DNA of 34,957 nt from CANLBN01 sp047629215 (GTDB lineage Bacteria; Pseudomonadota; Gammaproteobacteria; Pseudomonadales; Cellvibrionaceae), in the NCBI GenBank assembly GCA_047629215.1, contig JBLHWO010000007.1, positions 1 through 34,957 of the forward strand, given 5' to 3'. The position numbers were made by a program, and so were the translations under genes. The notes below the pieces were generated by a model, which was not told the DNA's origin, did no database searches, and worked only from the letters and a program-made list of their open reading frames with translations. The stretch's first letter is position 1, and every line of letters starts with the position of its first letter. Shown here piece after piece: positions 25,138 to 34,004 of the stretch.

Positions 25138-26154
25138 ATGGCAATTGGGCCACTAATGCTCGATTTGGAAGGCTTGGAATTAACGCTAGAAGAGCAGGAT
25201 TTTTTATCTCACCCCTTTATCGGTGGCGTAATATATTTCACTAGAAACTATGAGTCAGCCGAACAAATAAAACGATTAACTGATTCTATCCGAAGAATTA
25301 GGCCGGAATTATTAATAGCAGTTGATCAGGAAGGCGGGCGTGTACAGCGCTTTAGGGATGGGTTTACAAGGCTGCCGGCGATGCAAAAATTCCTTCCTTT
25401 GTATCGAAAAAATGCCTTCACCACATTGGCTTTGGTTAAGGATAGTGCTTGGTTAATGGCTTCCGAGTTATTGGCAGTGGGTATCGATTTTAGCTTTGCA
25501 CCCGTACTTGATTTAGATGATTTTAAGTGTGATGTTATAGCTGACCGTTCGTTCTCATCAGAGGCAGAAGAAACAATTGCTTTATCTCGTGCTTGGATCG
25601 CCGGCATGCATGAAGCGGGCATGGCGGCAACGGGTAAACATTTTCCTGGGCACGGTAGTGTAACGGCGGACAGCCATCTTGCTTTACCTGTTGATGATAG
25701 AGAATTTTCTGATATCGCCTCTAAAGATCTACTACCCTTTATAGCACTAAGCAATAGCTTAGATGCTATTATGCCAGCACACATTGTGTTTTCTAAGGTA
25801 GACCCTGATCACGCAGTTGGTTTTTCCCCCTATTGGCTGCAAACTATATTACGTAAAGACTTAGGTTTCGACGGCGTTATTTTTAGTGATGATTTAACTA
25901 TGGAGGGTGCAGCAAGTGGAGGCACTTTTGTTAAGCGAGCCCAGTTAGCATTATCGGCTGGTTGCGATATGATTTTGGTTTGTAACCATCGTGCAGGTGT
26001 ACTCGAGATACTTCGTGAATCTAAAAGTTTAGATTATGAGTCGTCAGCTCACCGTTTAGACGCTATGCGTTCTACCAAGCTATTTGATTTGACTGACATA
26101 AAAAAACAGCCGCGCTGGCGGCTTTCGCAACAATTATTATCCGCTATAGCGTAA
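25138..26154 (+). CDS. nagZ: Beta-N-acetylglucosaminidase NagZ
   Basis: This 338-residue glycoside hydrolase family 3 cytoplasmic enzyme removes GlcNAc from 1,6-anhydro-muropeptides in peptidoglycan recycling. Motifs are VDQEGGRVQRFRDGFTRLPA, KHFPGHGS (Lys167-His168), the catalytic Asp178/His180 pair in ADSHLALP, and the nucleophile Asp in GVIFSDDLTMEGA (Asp251/252). I chose ATG 25138 (MAIGPLMLDLEGLELTLEEQ), which has AAGG upstream; the open frame begins earlier at TTG 25117. Length is normal (E. coli 341). In some species NagZ products induce AmpC beta-lactamase through AmpR. Its 3' end contains a minus-strand terminator-like hairpin. Confidence 0.97.
   Translation: MAIGPLMLDLEGLELTLEEQDFLSHPFIGGVIYFTRNYESAEQIKRLTDSIRRIRPELLIAVDQEGGRVQRFRDGFTRLPAMQKFLPLYRKNAFTTLALVKDSAWLMASELLAVGIDFSFAPVLDLDDFKCDVIADRSFSSEAEETIALSRAWIAGMHEAGMAATGKHFPGHGSVTADSHLALPVDDREFSDIASKDLLPFIALSNSLDAIMPAHIVFSKVDPDHAVGFSPYWLQTILRKDLGFDGVIFSDDLTMEGAASGGTFVKRAQLALSAGCDMILVCNHRAGVLEILRESKSLDYESSAHRLDAMRSTKLFDLTDIKKQPRWRLSQQLLSAIA
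26100..26123 (-). terminator. Terminator-like hairpin in the nagZ 3' coding region (minus-strand orientation)
   Basis: AGCCGC (26108-26113), loop GCTG and GCGGCT (26118-26123) form a 6 bp GC-rich stem. Read on the minus strand, it is followed by G and seven U residues (complement of 26100-26106). It would stop antisense transcription into nagZ from downstream. No minus-strand gene lies immediately above it, so chance from coding sequence is possible. Confidence 0.4.
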
Positions 26155-26220
26155 TTTAAAATGTTGATTGTTGGCTCATTAATGAAGGCTAAATAGCCCC
26201 CCACATAAAATTTACAGTAG

Positions 26221-27318
26221 GTGAGTGTGTTAGATATTAAAAATACTATTTTAAGCTGGTTAGGCTATGAATACGCATGGGTCATGCAGGTGTTCGCAGT
26301 TGTGTTGCTTACTTTGACAATCGCATTTTTTGTCAGACGTATTTTAAAAAAACTAGAGTTAAAATCGCAGAGAACGACTACGCCTTGGGATGATGGTTTA
26401 GTTCATGCACTACAAGCTCCTTGCCGAATATTTATTTGGTTAATGGGGGTTTCGTTTGCAGCTGACTTAGTTGGCCTCAACACAGACTCTTTGGTGGCTC
26501 CTTTCACCAATAAATTAAGAGAGGTGGGTCTCGTAATATTGTTGACGTGGTTTATAATTCGTTTAGTTAAAGCAATAGAAAACAATTTTGTTAAGCCAGT
26601 TAGTGGTTCTGGAGAAACTTTTGACCCAACAACGGCAAGAGCGTTAGGTAAATTAGTACGGGCTTCAATTTTCATCACTGCGGCCCTAATAGTGATGCAA
26701 AGCATGGGTTATAGTGTTTCGGGTATTCTTGCTTTTGGTGGAATAGGCGGCATAGCCGTGGGCTTTGCCGCAAAAGATTTACTCTCTAATTTTTTTGGTG
26801 GTTTGACCATTTATCTTGATCGACCCTTTAAAGTCGGAGATTGGGTTCGCTCGCCTGATAAAGAAATTGAGGGAACAGTTGAAGATATTGGTTGGCGGCT
26901 TACCCGTATCCGAACATTTGATAAGCGCCCACTGTATGTTCCGAATGGTACCTTTACGCAGATCTCATTAGAAAATCCTTCTCGAATGCAAAATCGTCGT
27001 ATAAAAGAGACAATAGGTATTCGTTATGATGATGCTTCAAAAATGTCACTTATTGTTGAGCAAGTTAAAGCAATGTTGCTTGAGCACTCAGATATTGATA
27101 CAGCACAGACACTTATTGTTAACTTTGATAGATTTTCACCATCGTCATTGGACTTCTTCATCTATACGTTTACAAAAACAACAGCTTGGATTGAGTTTCA
27201 TCAAATAAAGCAAGATGTGCTGCTAAAAATTATTGACATAATAGAGTCAAATGGTGCCCAGTGCGCATTCCCGACATCGACATTACATATAGCAAGCGCT
27301 AATTTATCGGAGAATTAA
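26221..27318 (+). CDS. MscS-family mechanosensitive ion channel
   Basis: This 365-residue inner-membrane protein has hydrophobic helices at ~18-43, ~62-85, ~100-120, ~142-162 and ~165-195. The last is the pore helix SGILAFGGIGGIAVGFAAKD, followed by LLSNFFGGLTIYLDRPFKVG and DWVRSPDKEIEGTVEDIGWR, the MscS beta domain and its RLTRIRTFDKRPLYVPNGTF signature. MscS channels release solutes upon sudden hypo-osmotic shock. The gene lies 66 bp after nagZ, and hpt starts 2 bp beyond its stop, so the latter two are coupled. The GTG start at 26221 is the best available; a second in-frame GTG at 26227 is possible, and the ribosome binding site is unclear. Confidence 0.93.
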   Translation: MSVLDIKNTILSWLGYEYAWVMQVFAVVLLTLTIAFFVRRILKKLELKSQRTTTPWDDGLVHALQAPCRIFIWLMGVSFAADLVGLNTDSLVAPFTNKLREVGLVILLTWFIIRLVKAIENNFVKPVSGSGETFDPTTARALGKLVRASIFITAALIVMQSMGYSVSGILAFGGIGGIAVGFAAKDLLSNFFGGLTIYLDRPFKVGDWVRSPDKEIEGTVEDIGWRLTRIRTFDKRPLYVPNGTFTQISLENPSRMQNRRIKETIGIRYDDASKMSLIVEQVKAMLLEHSDIDTAQTLIVNFDRFSPSSLDFFIYTFTKTTAWIEFHQIKQDVLLKIIDIIESNGAQCAFPTSTLHIASANLSEN

Positions 27319-27320
27319 GA

Positions 27321-27905
27321 ATGAATGGAAGCCCGAATGAAGCAATGGTTATAGCGGATCAAGATTTTTCTACGCCTATAGTACAGCTCTATAATGTCAG
27401 TGAAATCGATTTATCTTTAGACGCTATTGCTCAGCAACTGAATCAGCGATTTCATAATAAATCTGTAACAGTTATCACCATATTACAGGGCGGAATGGTA
27501 ACAACGGCTCACTTACTCCTTAAATTGAATTTTTTAATAGAGCTCGATTCCATTCATGCGACTCGTTATCGAAATCAAACAGAAGGTTATGAGTTAGAGT
27601 GGAAGCAATATCCAGCAATAGATTTAAAAGGGAAAAACATCCTGATTGTTGATGATATCTTCGATGAAGGTGTGACTTTATCTGAAGTTAAAAAGTATTG
27701 CTTAAGCCGCGGGGCTCAAGAAGTTGCAATGGCAGTGTTGCTAGAAAAGCAACATTCAAGAAAGTTAACCACAGAGACGCCTGATTACGTTGCTCTAAAG
27801 GTACCTGATGTCTATGTTTTTGGTTTCGGCTTAGACTATCATGGACGTTACCGTAACGCGTCAGGGATTTATGCCCTAGACAGTACTAATAAACAGTCAC
27901 AATAA
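27321..27905 (+). CDS. Hypoxanthine phosphoribosyltransferase-like protein
   Basis: This 194-residue type I phosphoribosyltransferase joins hypoxanthine or guanine to PRPP to give IMP or GMP. The PRPP-binding motif is VDDIFDEGVT at residues 110-119, with TILQGGMVTTAHLLLKL before it and a flexible loop region at ~78-95 (HATRYRNQTEGYELEWK). GGAGA lies 7 bp before ATG 27321, within the end of the MscS gene, which shows translational coupling. The thioinosine phosphorylase gene 188 bp downstream releases hypoxanthine, so the pair makes sense as purine salvage. The family also includes phosphoribosyltransferases of looser specificity, hence no symbol. Confidence 0.88.
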   Translation: MNGSPNEAMVIADQDFSTPIVQLYNVSEIDLSLDAIAQQLNQRFHNKSVTVITILQGGMVTTAHLLLKLNFLIELDSIHATRYRNQTEGYELEWKQYPAIDLKGKNILIVDDIFDEGVTLSEVKKYCLSRGAQEVAMAVLLEKQHSRKLTTETPDYVALKVPDVYVFGFGLDYHGRYRNASGIYALDSTNKQSQ

Positions 27906-28093
27906 ATAATCATAAAAACCTCAGTTGGCGCAGATAAGCTGTGCAAGTTTTTACTGTGCATAGGAAATTTGAGAATCGCGTAGCGACCTTATTTGTCGTA
28001 AGCGAATTATAAAGTTTTCTAGCTGCATCAAAACTTGTAAAGGGTTTCGTGATTCAACTGCGGTATTTAGGATAATAAAGGTAGAAAAATACT

Positions 28094-28858
28094 ATGACAT
28101 TAACAGCAATTATTGGCGGTTCAGGCTTTGATAGCTTCGATACGCTCATTGTAAACGATGCCATATTCAGGGAAACGCCTTATGGCGCTCACTCTGGCCC
28201 TGCGCTAAGCGGAAGTTTAGGTGACTCTCCCTGTTTATTTTTACCTCGGCATGGAGCGGGGCACTATCTACCGCCTCATAAGGTGAATTACCGAGCCAAT
28301 ATGTGGCTACTGAAAGAGTTGGGCGTTAAAAAAATTATTGCTTTTAATGTTGTTGGGGGAATCACCCCTCTTATGTCGCCTGATACGATCATAATACCAG
28401 ATCAAATAATCGATTATACCTATGGTAGAGACCACACCTTTTACGATGGGAGTCAAAAACAGCTTTTAGGCGAAACATTCCAAAATGTAGAACACACAGA
28501 TTTTTCTGAGCCCTTTACAAAAAGCTTGAGAAAGCAAATTATTGAATTTTTTCAAGAGTCTGATATCGATATTATTGGAAGGGGCGTTTATGGCTGTACG
28601 CAAGGCCCTCGTTTAGAATCAGTAGCTGAAATAGAGCGTTTAAAGCGTGATGGTTGCGATATTGTTGGTATGACAGCAATGCCAGAAGCGGTTTTAGCGC
28701 GCGAGCTAGGCATAGACTATGCCGCAATCGTAACGGTAGTGAACTGGTCTGCAGGAGTGTCGCGAGATCCGCTCTCCATGATCGAAATAATGAACACTGT
28801 TAAAAAGAATATGAATAAAATAAAAACCTTGCTGCCAAACTTATTGCAATTTTTATGA
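28094..28858 (+). CDS. S-methyl-5'-thioinosine phosphorylase (MTAP/PNP family)
   Basis: This 254-residue purine nucleoside phosphorylase superfamily enzyme starts MTLTAIIGGSGFDSFD. It has the phosphate-binding PRHGAGHYLPPHKVNYRANM, GVYGCTQGPRLESVAEIERL (167-186), VGMTAMPEA and a late substrate-site VVNWSAG, with Asn217 where methylthioadenosine phosphorylases have Asp (Asp binds a 6-amino group; Asn suits a 6-oxo purine). That supports the Pseudomonas-type route: methylthioadenosine deaminated to methylthioinosine, then phosphorolysis to hypoxanthine plus methylthioribose-1-phosphate. The hypoxanthine could be used by the phosphoribosyltransferase encoded just upstream. An MTA-specific enzyme is the alternative. 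Intact, normal length. Confidence 0.9.
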   Translation: MTLTAIIGGSGFDSFDTLIVNDAIFRETPYGAHSGPALSGSLGDSPCLFLPRHGAGHYLPPHKVNYRANMWLLKELGVKKIIAFNVVGGITPLMSPDTIIIPDQIIDYTYGRDHTFYDGSQKQLLGETFQNVEHTDFSEPFTKSLRKQIIEFFQESDIDIIGRGVYGCTQGPRLESVAEIERLKRDGCDIVGMTAMPEAVLARELGIDYAAIVTVVNWSAGVSRDPLSMIEIMNTVKKNMNKIKTLLPNLLQFL

Positions 28859-29007
28859 ACTGCGTCACTAAAGTTTTCACCTTATCCAACATAGGTCTGT
28901 AGACATCTCATAATCGATCAAAGACAATAATCATGTGATTTTTCTCTTGCAAGCGTTCTCTTCAAGAGAAAAAAATTATCAATAATTATAAAAGGGTTTG
29001 TTTTAGC

Positions 29008-29238
29008 ATGTCTGATAATGATGGTGAAAATAGCCGTGAAAATGGCGTAGTGAAATGGTTTAACAATGCTAGGGGTTATGGCTTTATCGCTGCAAGCGAA
29101 CATACAGAGGATGTTTTTGTTCACTACAGAAACATCCGCGGTGATGGCTTCCGTTCACTCAACGAGGGGCAAACTGTTGAATTTAGTTTAGCTGAGGGTG
29201 AGAAAGGTTTGCAAGCTGAAGACGTGATGTGTCTTTAA
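29008..29238 (+). CDS. Cold-shock domain protein (CspA family)
   Basis: This 76-residue nucleic-acid-binding protein has a short N-terminal extension (MSDNDGENSRE) before the cold-shock fold: NGVVKWFNNARGYGFIAASE with RNP1 (GYGFIA) and DVFVHYRNI with RNP2 (DVFVHY). It binds single-stranded RNA or DNA and may act as an RNA chaperone. The ~150 nt leader (28859-29007) contains TTTCTCTTG (28941-28949) pairing with CAAGAGAAA (28963-28971), a possible structured 5' UTR. Whether it is cold-induced cannot be told. AAGGG lies 11 nt before ATG. Convergent with csiV after 6 bp. Confidence 0.95.
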   Translation: MSDNDGENSRENGVVKWFNNARGYGFIAASEHTEDVFVHYRNIRGDGFRSLNEGQTVEFSLAEGEKGLQAEDVMCL

Positions 29239-29244
29239 TGCTTT

Positions 29245-29946
29245 TTATTCCTCAATGGGTGTAAAGTGTATCAAGACACCCATCAAGGGATGGTCAATAT
29301 AATGTAACTCCTTGCTGCGCATTCTTCTGCGTTCTCTTAGAGTTGCAACAGGGTAACTCGTTACATCAAAGCTTGATTGAGCGGATGAGTTGTCGGGCCT
29401 TTGAGGCACATTAGGCCACGTTAGATTATTGTCCTTTTTCTTTTGAGTTAACCACAAATCTGTAATTACATGCAGATACCTCGCGATATAAATTGTGATG
29501 CTGCCTTCTAGCTCATTATGACCATTAATGGTTTCTCCCCCGCTAATAATAATAGCGGGGGATTTACTTTCACTATCCATTTTCTGTCGCCATGACTGGT
29601 GTGTCAGTACACGATAATTATTATCTTTTCGTAAGGTGTAGTTAAATCCTCCAAGTATATGGCTGCTGTTTGGTAAGAGACTGAAGTTTCCTGACTCAGC
29701 ACTTTTAAGCTGTTGATAGAAACTTGGGTAGGACAGATCAATATTTGTAGGCCAATTCTCTTGAGCGAATGCTTCGCTGCCTAAGCGTTTAAATACAAGC
29801 ACTTCGACGCTGTACCAGCGTCCTTCATTTTGGGCCAACACATTTTCGCTTAGTAAAATACCGAATAAGAATGCTATAAAAAATACAATATTGCTCGCTT
29901 TCTTATGGAAGCAGGTAAAGATCGGTTTGTATGTTAGTAGATTCAT
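29245..29946 (-). CDS. csiV: CsiV-family cell-envelope protein
   Basis: This 233-residue protein has an N-terminal signal-type segment (ASNIVFFIAFLFGILLSENV, ending near VLAQ) followed by GRWYSVEVLVFKRLGSEAF, the CsiV family opening, then LTHQSWRQKM. In Vibrio, CsiV is a periplasmic peptidoglycan-binding protein that supports PBP1A activity through LpoA; the same role here is inferred. The predicted mature form is ~195 residues. Its start overlaps the mfd stop (ATGA at 29943-29946), so the two are translationally coupled, an arrangement also known in pseudomonads. Convergent with the cold-shock gene; no terminator is visible. Confidence 0.9.
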   Translation of the reverse strand: MNLLTYKPIFTCFHKKASNIVFFIAFLFGILLSENVLAQNEGRWYSVEVLVFKRLGSEAFAQENWPTNIDLSYPSFYQQLKSAESGNFSLLPNSSHILGGFNYTLRKDNNYRVLTHQSWRQKMDSESKSPAIIISGGETINGHNELEGSITIYIARYLHVITDLWLTQKKKDNNLTWPNVPQRPDNSSAQSSFDVTSYPVATLRERRRMRSKELHYIDHPLMGVLIHFTPIEE

Positions 29947-32900
29947 TTTGAAGCTTCGTTATCTTTTACGTTTAAATGGTTAAGTAATTCTTGCACTGTC
30001 TCTATTCTATCATCGGCACTGTGCATGGCTGATTTGAATAGTAACTGATTTGCGCCACGAAGTTGATAGTCTTGAGGTTGGTTTTGTACCAGTTTAATAA
30101 TGGTCAAAGGGTCAACATTTGGATCTGCTGAAAAGTCTATTTTTCCTTGACGATCGTTCGCATCAATTTTAGTAATTCCCATTTTCTCAGACTGAAGTTT
30201 AATTTGAGTGACGGCAATAAGGTAGTTGACTTCGTCGGGTAGCAATCCAAAGCGATCGATCATTTCGACCTGAATTTCACGAAAATCTTTTTGTTCGGAA
30301 ATAGCCGACAGGCGCTTATAAAGGCTTAAGCGTGTATGAACATCGGGTATGTATTTATCGGGTATTAATGCCGGTATATGTAAATTAATATCAATATTAT
30401 CAGCTTGCAGCTTAATGTCTTCAACTTGCTTGCCCGATTTTAGCGCATTGACCGTTTGTTTGAGCATATCCATATAAAGGGTAAAGCCAATGGTGTGCAT
30501 TTGGCCGCTTTGATCGTCGCCTAAGAGTTCTCCTGCGCCGCGTATCTCCAAGTCTTGCGTGGCTAGCATAAAGCCAGCCCCTAGATCAGTGGCATTGCTA
30601 ATGGCTTCTAAGCGTTTCTCTGCATCCGCAGTCATGACTTTGGGGGGGGGCGTTAACAGATAGGCATAGGCCTGATGGTGTGAGCGGCCCACTCTACCGC
30701 GCAACTGGTGGAGCTGTGCTAGTCCAAATTTATCGGCGCGCTCAATAATAATGGTGTTGGCGTTAGGGACATCGATTCCTGTTTCAATAATAGTGCTACA
30801 AACAAGTATATTAAAGCGCTGATGGTAAAAATCGCTCATTATATGCTCTAGCGCCCGCTCTCGTAACTGGCCATGAGCCACAGCAACACGTGCTTCCGGA
30901 ATAAGATCTCTTAGATCTCTCGCTGTTTTTTCGATCGTCTTTACGTCGTTGTGTAAGAAATACACTTGACCTCCACGTAATATTTCTCGTAGTACCGCCT
31001 CTTTGATTAAATTTTCATCATGAGGGCGAACAAACGTTTTTACTGAGAGTCTTCTTGCGGGGGGCGTTGCTATAATCGATAGATCTCTAATACCATGCAT
31101 TGCCATATTGAGCGTGCGTGGAATTGGAGTTGCTGTTAGAGTTAAAATATCGACTTCACTTCTTAACGATTTAACGGCCTCCTTTTGACGTACACCAAAG
31201 CGATGCTCTTCATCGATAATCAATAAGCCTAGAGATTTAAATGAAAAGTCAGAGTTTAAAATTTTATGAGTACCAATTAAAATGTCAATTTGGCCTAATG
31301 CTATTTTGGCTTCAATTACTTTGACCTCTTTTGGTGTTTTGAAGCGAGAGACCATGTCAATATTAACCGGCCAGTCAGCAAAACGATCACAAAAATTATC
31401 GTAATGTTGTTGGGCTAATAGGGTAGTGGGTACAAGGACAGCAACTTGCTTGCCTGCTGTAGTTGCAATAAAAGCTGCGCGCATAGCAACTTCTGTTTTA
31501 CCAAAGCCAACATCACCGCAGACCAACCTATCCATAGGTCTTGTAGAGCGCATATCACCGATGACGGCTTCAATAGTTGATTCTTGATCGGGGGTTTCTT
31601 CAAAAGGAAAGCTGGCTGCAAAACGCTGGTAGTCAGCTTCGTTAAATTTAAATATATGACCTTCTCGGGCATCTCGGCGCGCATAAATGTCTAATAATTC
31701 TGCAGCAACATCGCGCACTTCTCGTGCCGCTTTGTCTTTTGCTTTTTGCCATCGATCACTACCTAATTTATGTAAGGGAGCGAGAGCTTCGTTATTACCG
31801 GCGTAGCGATTGATTAGGTGTAAGTGAGTAACAGGCACATATAGTTTAGCTTTATCGGCATATTCTAATGTTAAGAACTCATTGGCTTGCTCATCGACAA
31901 TAATGGTTTGTAAGCCTAGATAACGACCTACACCATGATCGATATGAACCACGGGTGAGCCTATGTTAAGCTCAGTTAGACTTTTAATTAAGACGTCAGT
32001 AGGATCTTGCGATGTTTTTCTACGTCGGCGTTGCTTAACTTGCTGCCCAAATAATTCCGTTTCGGTGATAAGCGCAATATTGGCTTCATCTAATAAGCAG
32101 CCGATGTCTATCGGTGTTTCAATAATACCGCTAAGGCTTTCTTTATCTTCAATGAAATCTTTCCAGCTTGGAAAGCTGGTGGGTTTAATGTTTAGAGGTT
32201 TTAACACGTCTAGCAATGCTTCACGACGACCAGCAGATTCAACACAAAATAATAAACGATAAGAGTGTTGATTAATAAAATTTTCTATATTCAGTAAGGG
32301 TTCGTTACTTTGGCCATCAATAGCCAATGTTGGTAGCTGTTGAGTGGAGAATAAAGTTTCATTTTGTGCGGGAGGTAAATCGTTTGGGTGATCATCAATC
32401 AAACTAATATGATTAAATGATTTAATTTTATTAAAAACATCGCTTATAGGAAAAAATAATTCTGTTGGTGCTAGGATAGGTCTTTGTAAATCTCCACTAC
32501 GGCTCTCATAGCGATTATTAATTTCGCGCCAGTAGTGATCGCCGGCATGTTCTAATCCAGCTAAAGAAAAAATACAGGTATTTGCTGGAAGATAGTCAAA
32601 TAAAGATACCGTTTTTTCGAAAAATAACGGTAAGTAGTATTCTATGCCGGCGGGAGCTACTCCATCACTAATATCTTGATAAAGTGCGCATTGTCGATGA
32701 TCGACATTAAAACGCTGATGCCATTGGTTACGAAATTGACGGATACCATCGTCGTCTAATGGGTATTCTCTTGCGGGTAATAAGTTAACGGAGCCAGTTT
32801 GTTCGATTGTGCGTTGTGTCTCTGGATCAAATGTCCTCAAGCTATCAATCGTATCATCGAATAAATCAATCCGATAGGGGAGAGGGCTTCCCATTGGGTA

Positions 32901-33440
32901 TAAATCAAACAAAGACCCTCTTACTGCAAATTCACCGTGCTCATAAACGGTATCAACACACCGATATCCGGCTTCTTCTAACTGAAGACGCATCCCTTTT
33001 ATATCAAACTCGTCACCGTTCTTAAGCAGTAAGCTGTATTTTTGCAAATGACTTTTAGGAGGAAGTTGAGTCATCAAGGTAGTGATGGGTGCGACTACAA
33101 CCCCTTTTTGTAGTTGTGTTAATGCATGCAGGCTCTGCAAGCGGGCCGATACAATATCATCGTGGGGTGAAAAGTGGTCGTAAGGTAAGGTTTCCCAATC
33201 GGGGAAATGCAATACAGGCGTAGTGTTGTTAGGCTTCAAGAAGAACCGCAATTCATGGGTGATATGGGCTGCGCTGGCAGTATCAGGGGTCACTAATAAT
33301 AGCGGTCGCCCTTGTTCAGCGGCACGGCTGATAGCCAGTGCTTTGGCGCTACCCTTAAGGCCGCTCCAGGTACGTTTATTTTTTATAGCATCTAAGCTGG
33401 GTATTTTAAACAGTGGTTTTTTGTTGGATTCTAAAAGCAT
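29943..33440 (-). CDS. mfd: Transcription-repair coupling factor Mfd
   Basis: This 1,165-residue SF2 ATPase removes RNA polymerase stalled at DNA lesions and recruits UvrA. The UvrB-like N-terminal region (~1-330) includes LQLEEAGYRCVDTVYEHGEF and FAVRGSLFDLYPMG. The RNA-polymerase-interaction domain starts near ELNIGSPVVHIDHGVGRYLG. The translocase has Walker A VCGDVGFGKTEVAMRAAF at ~640, DEEHRFGVRQKE at ~743, LTATPIPRTLNMAM, and the TRG/motif VI region LRGRVGRSHHQAYAY. The C-terminal RELA/TRCF domain is complete. Length matches E. coli Mfd (1,148). Upstream ribosome binding is weak at ATG 33440. The next gene on this strand, csiV, overlaps by 4 nt. Confidence 0.98.
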   Translation of the reverse strand: MLLESNKKPLFKIPSLDAIKNKRTWSGLKGSAKALAISRAAEQGRPLLLVTPDTASAAHITHELRFFLKPNNTTPVLHFPDWETLPYDHFSPHDDIVSARLQSLHALTQLQKGVVVAPITTLMTQLPPKSHLQKYSLLLKNGDEFDIKGMRLQLEEAGYRCVDTVYEHGEFAVRGSLFDLYPMGSPLPYRIDLFDDTIDSLRTFDPETQRTIEQTGSVNLLPAREYPLDDDGIRQFRNQWHQRFNVDHRQCALYQDISDGVAPAGIEYYLPLFFEKTVSLFDYLPANTCIFSLAGLEHAGDHYWREINNRYESRSGDLQRPILAPTELFFPISDVFNKIKSFNHISLIDDHPNDLPPAQNETLFSTQQLPTLAIDGQSNEPLLNIENFINQHSYRLLFCVESAGRREALLDVLKPLNIKPTSFPSWKDFIEDKESLSGIIETPIDIGCLLDEANIALITETELFGQQVKQRRRRKTSQDPTDVLIKSLTELNIGSPVVHIDHGVGRYLGLQTIIVDEQANEFLTLEYADKAKLYVPVTHLHLINRYAGNNEALAPLHKLGSDRWQKAKDKAAREVRDVAAELLDIYARRDAREGHIFKFNEADYQRFAASFPFEETPDQESTIEAVIGDMRSTRPMDRLVCGDVGFGKTEVAMRAAFIATTAGKQVAVLVPTTLLAQQHYDNFCDRFADWPVNIDMVSRFKTPKEVKVIEAKIALGQIDILIGTHKILNSDFSFKSLGLLIIDEEHRFGVRQKEAVKSLRSEVDILTLTATPIPRTLNMAMHGIRDLSIIATPPARRLSVKTFVRPHDENLIKEAVLREILRGGQVYFLHNDVKTIEKTARDLRDLIPEARVAVAHGQLRERALEHIMSDFYHQRFNILVCSTIIETGIDVPNANTIIIERADKFGLAQLHQLRGRVGRSHHQAYAYLLTPPPKVMTADAEKRLEAISNATDLGAGFMLATQDLEIRGAGELLGDDQSGQMHTIGFTLYMDMLKQTVNALKSGKQVEDIKLQADNIDINLHIPALIPDKYIPDVHTRLSLYKRLSAISEQKDFREIQVEMIDRFGLLPDEVNYLIAVTQIKLQSEKMGITKIDANDRQGKIDFSADPNVDPLTIIKLVQNQPQDYQLRGANQLLFKSAMHSADDRIETVQELLNHLNVKDNEASK

Positions 33441-33525
33441 TAATAGTCGTTACGTTTTAGTTAGTTTACAGATAGACTTCGCTAGCTAGCATATTGATAC
33501 TACTAGATAGAAGAGATTAATTATT

Positions 33526-33734
33526 GAGACCTTTGCACGAAAGCTATTTTACGTTCATGCGGATTTACCCCTCAAGGAGGCACCGAGGAAAAATGGTCTC
33601 AATCAGTCATTTATAATACATAAACTCCCTAAATCTGTTCCTACAGATTTATCGTGCGCTTTCTGGATACCCTTGGGGTATCCAGAAAGCATACCCCAAG
33701 GGTATCCAGAAAGCATCTTCCGTGCAAAGGTCCC
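33526..33734. mobile_element. ~209 bp inverted-repeat (MITE-like) element with internal palindromes
   Basis: The outer ends GAGACCTTTGCACG (33526-33539) and CGTGCAAAGGTCCC (33721-33734) are imperfect inverted repeats matching at 13 of 14 positions. Inside, 33658-33690 is a near-perfect palindrome of GCTTTCTGGATACC and its complement, and its second arm (GGTATCCAGAAAGC) recurs at 33701-33714 after ATACCCCAAG. No open frame is seen. It fits a non-autonomous transposon or an IS end left by deletion, in the 564 bp between mfd and gap. A clear target duplication is not visible. Confidence 0.65.
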
Positions 33735-33876
33735 TAATTGATTTGCCTCATCACTTTTTCACGCAGCATTATACGTCGTCGTGGATAAAAAGTGCCTTTA
33801 TATATTTACATCATTTATCTCTTCGAATTAATAGTTGGGGCGGATAAATGTGGGCTAACATGTGGGCTATACAGGC

Positions 33877-33905
33877 TTGCACTTGTCAGCGTTAAGAAAG
33901 ATAAT
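33877..33905 (+). promoter_or_regulatory. Predicted sigma-70 promoter for gap
   Basis: TTGCAC (33877-33882), 17 bp, GATAAT (33900-33905): each hexamer matches consensus at 4 or 5 positions. It lies 100 bp upstream of the gap start. The rest of 33735-34004 is non-coding and holds no other feature I can support. Confidence 0.55.
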
Positions 33906-34004
33906 GTGCGCCCTGAATTGTAAGCTATTGATAGCTTTTTCATAAGGCTGCGCGTGTTAATTTGCCAGCTCGCATCTCTAACTCCCTCAACCTAAAGGTA
34001 CTTT

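Noticed and set aside
33658..33714. Repeat-spacer pattern suggestive of a CRISPR array
   Set aside because: Only three arms, inverted to each other, with spacing of ten bases or less and no unique spacers; it is a palindromic element.
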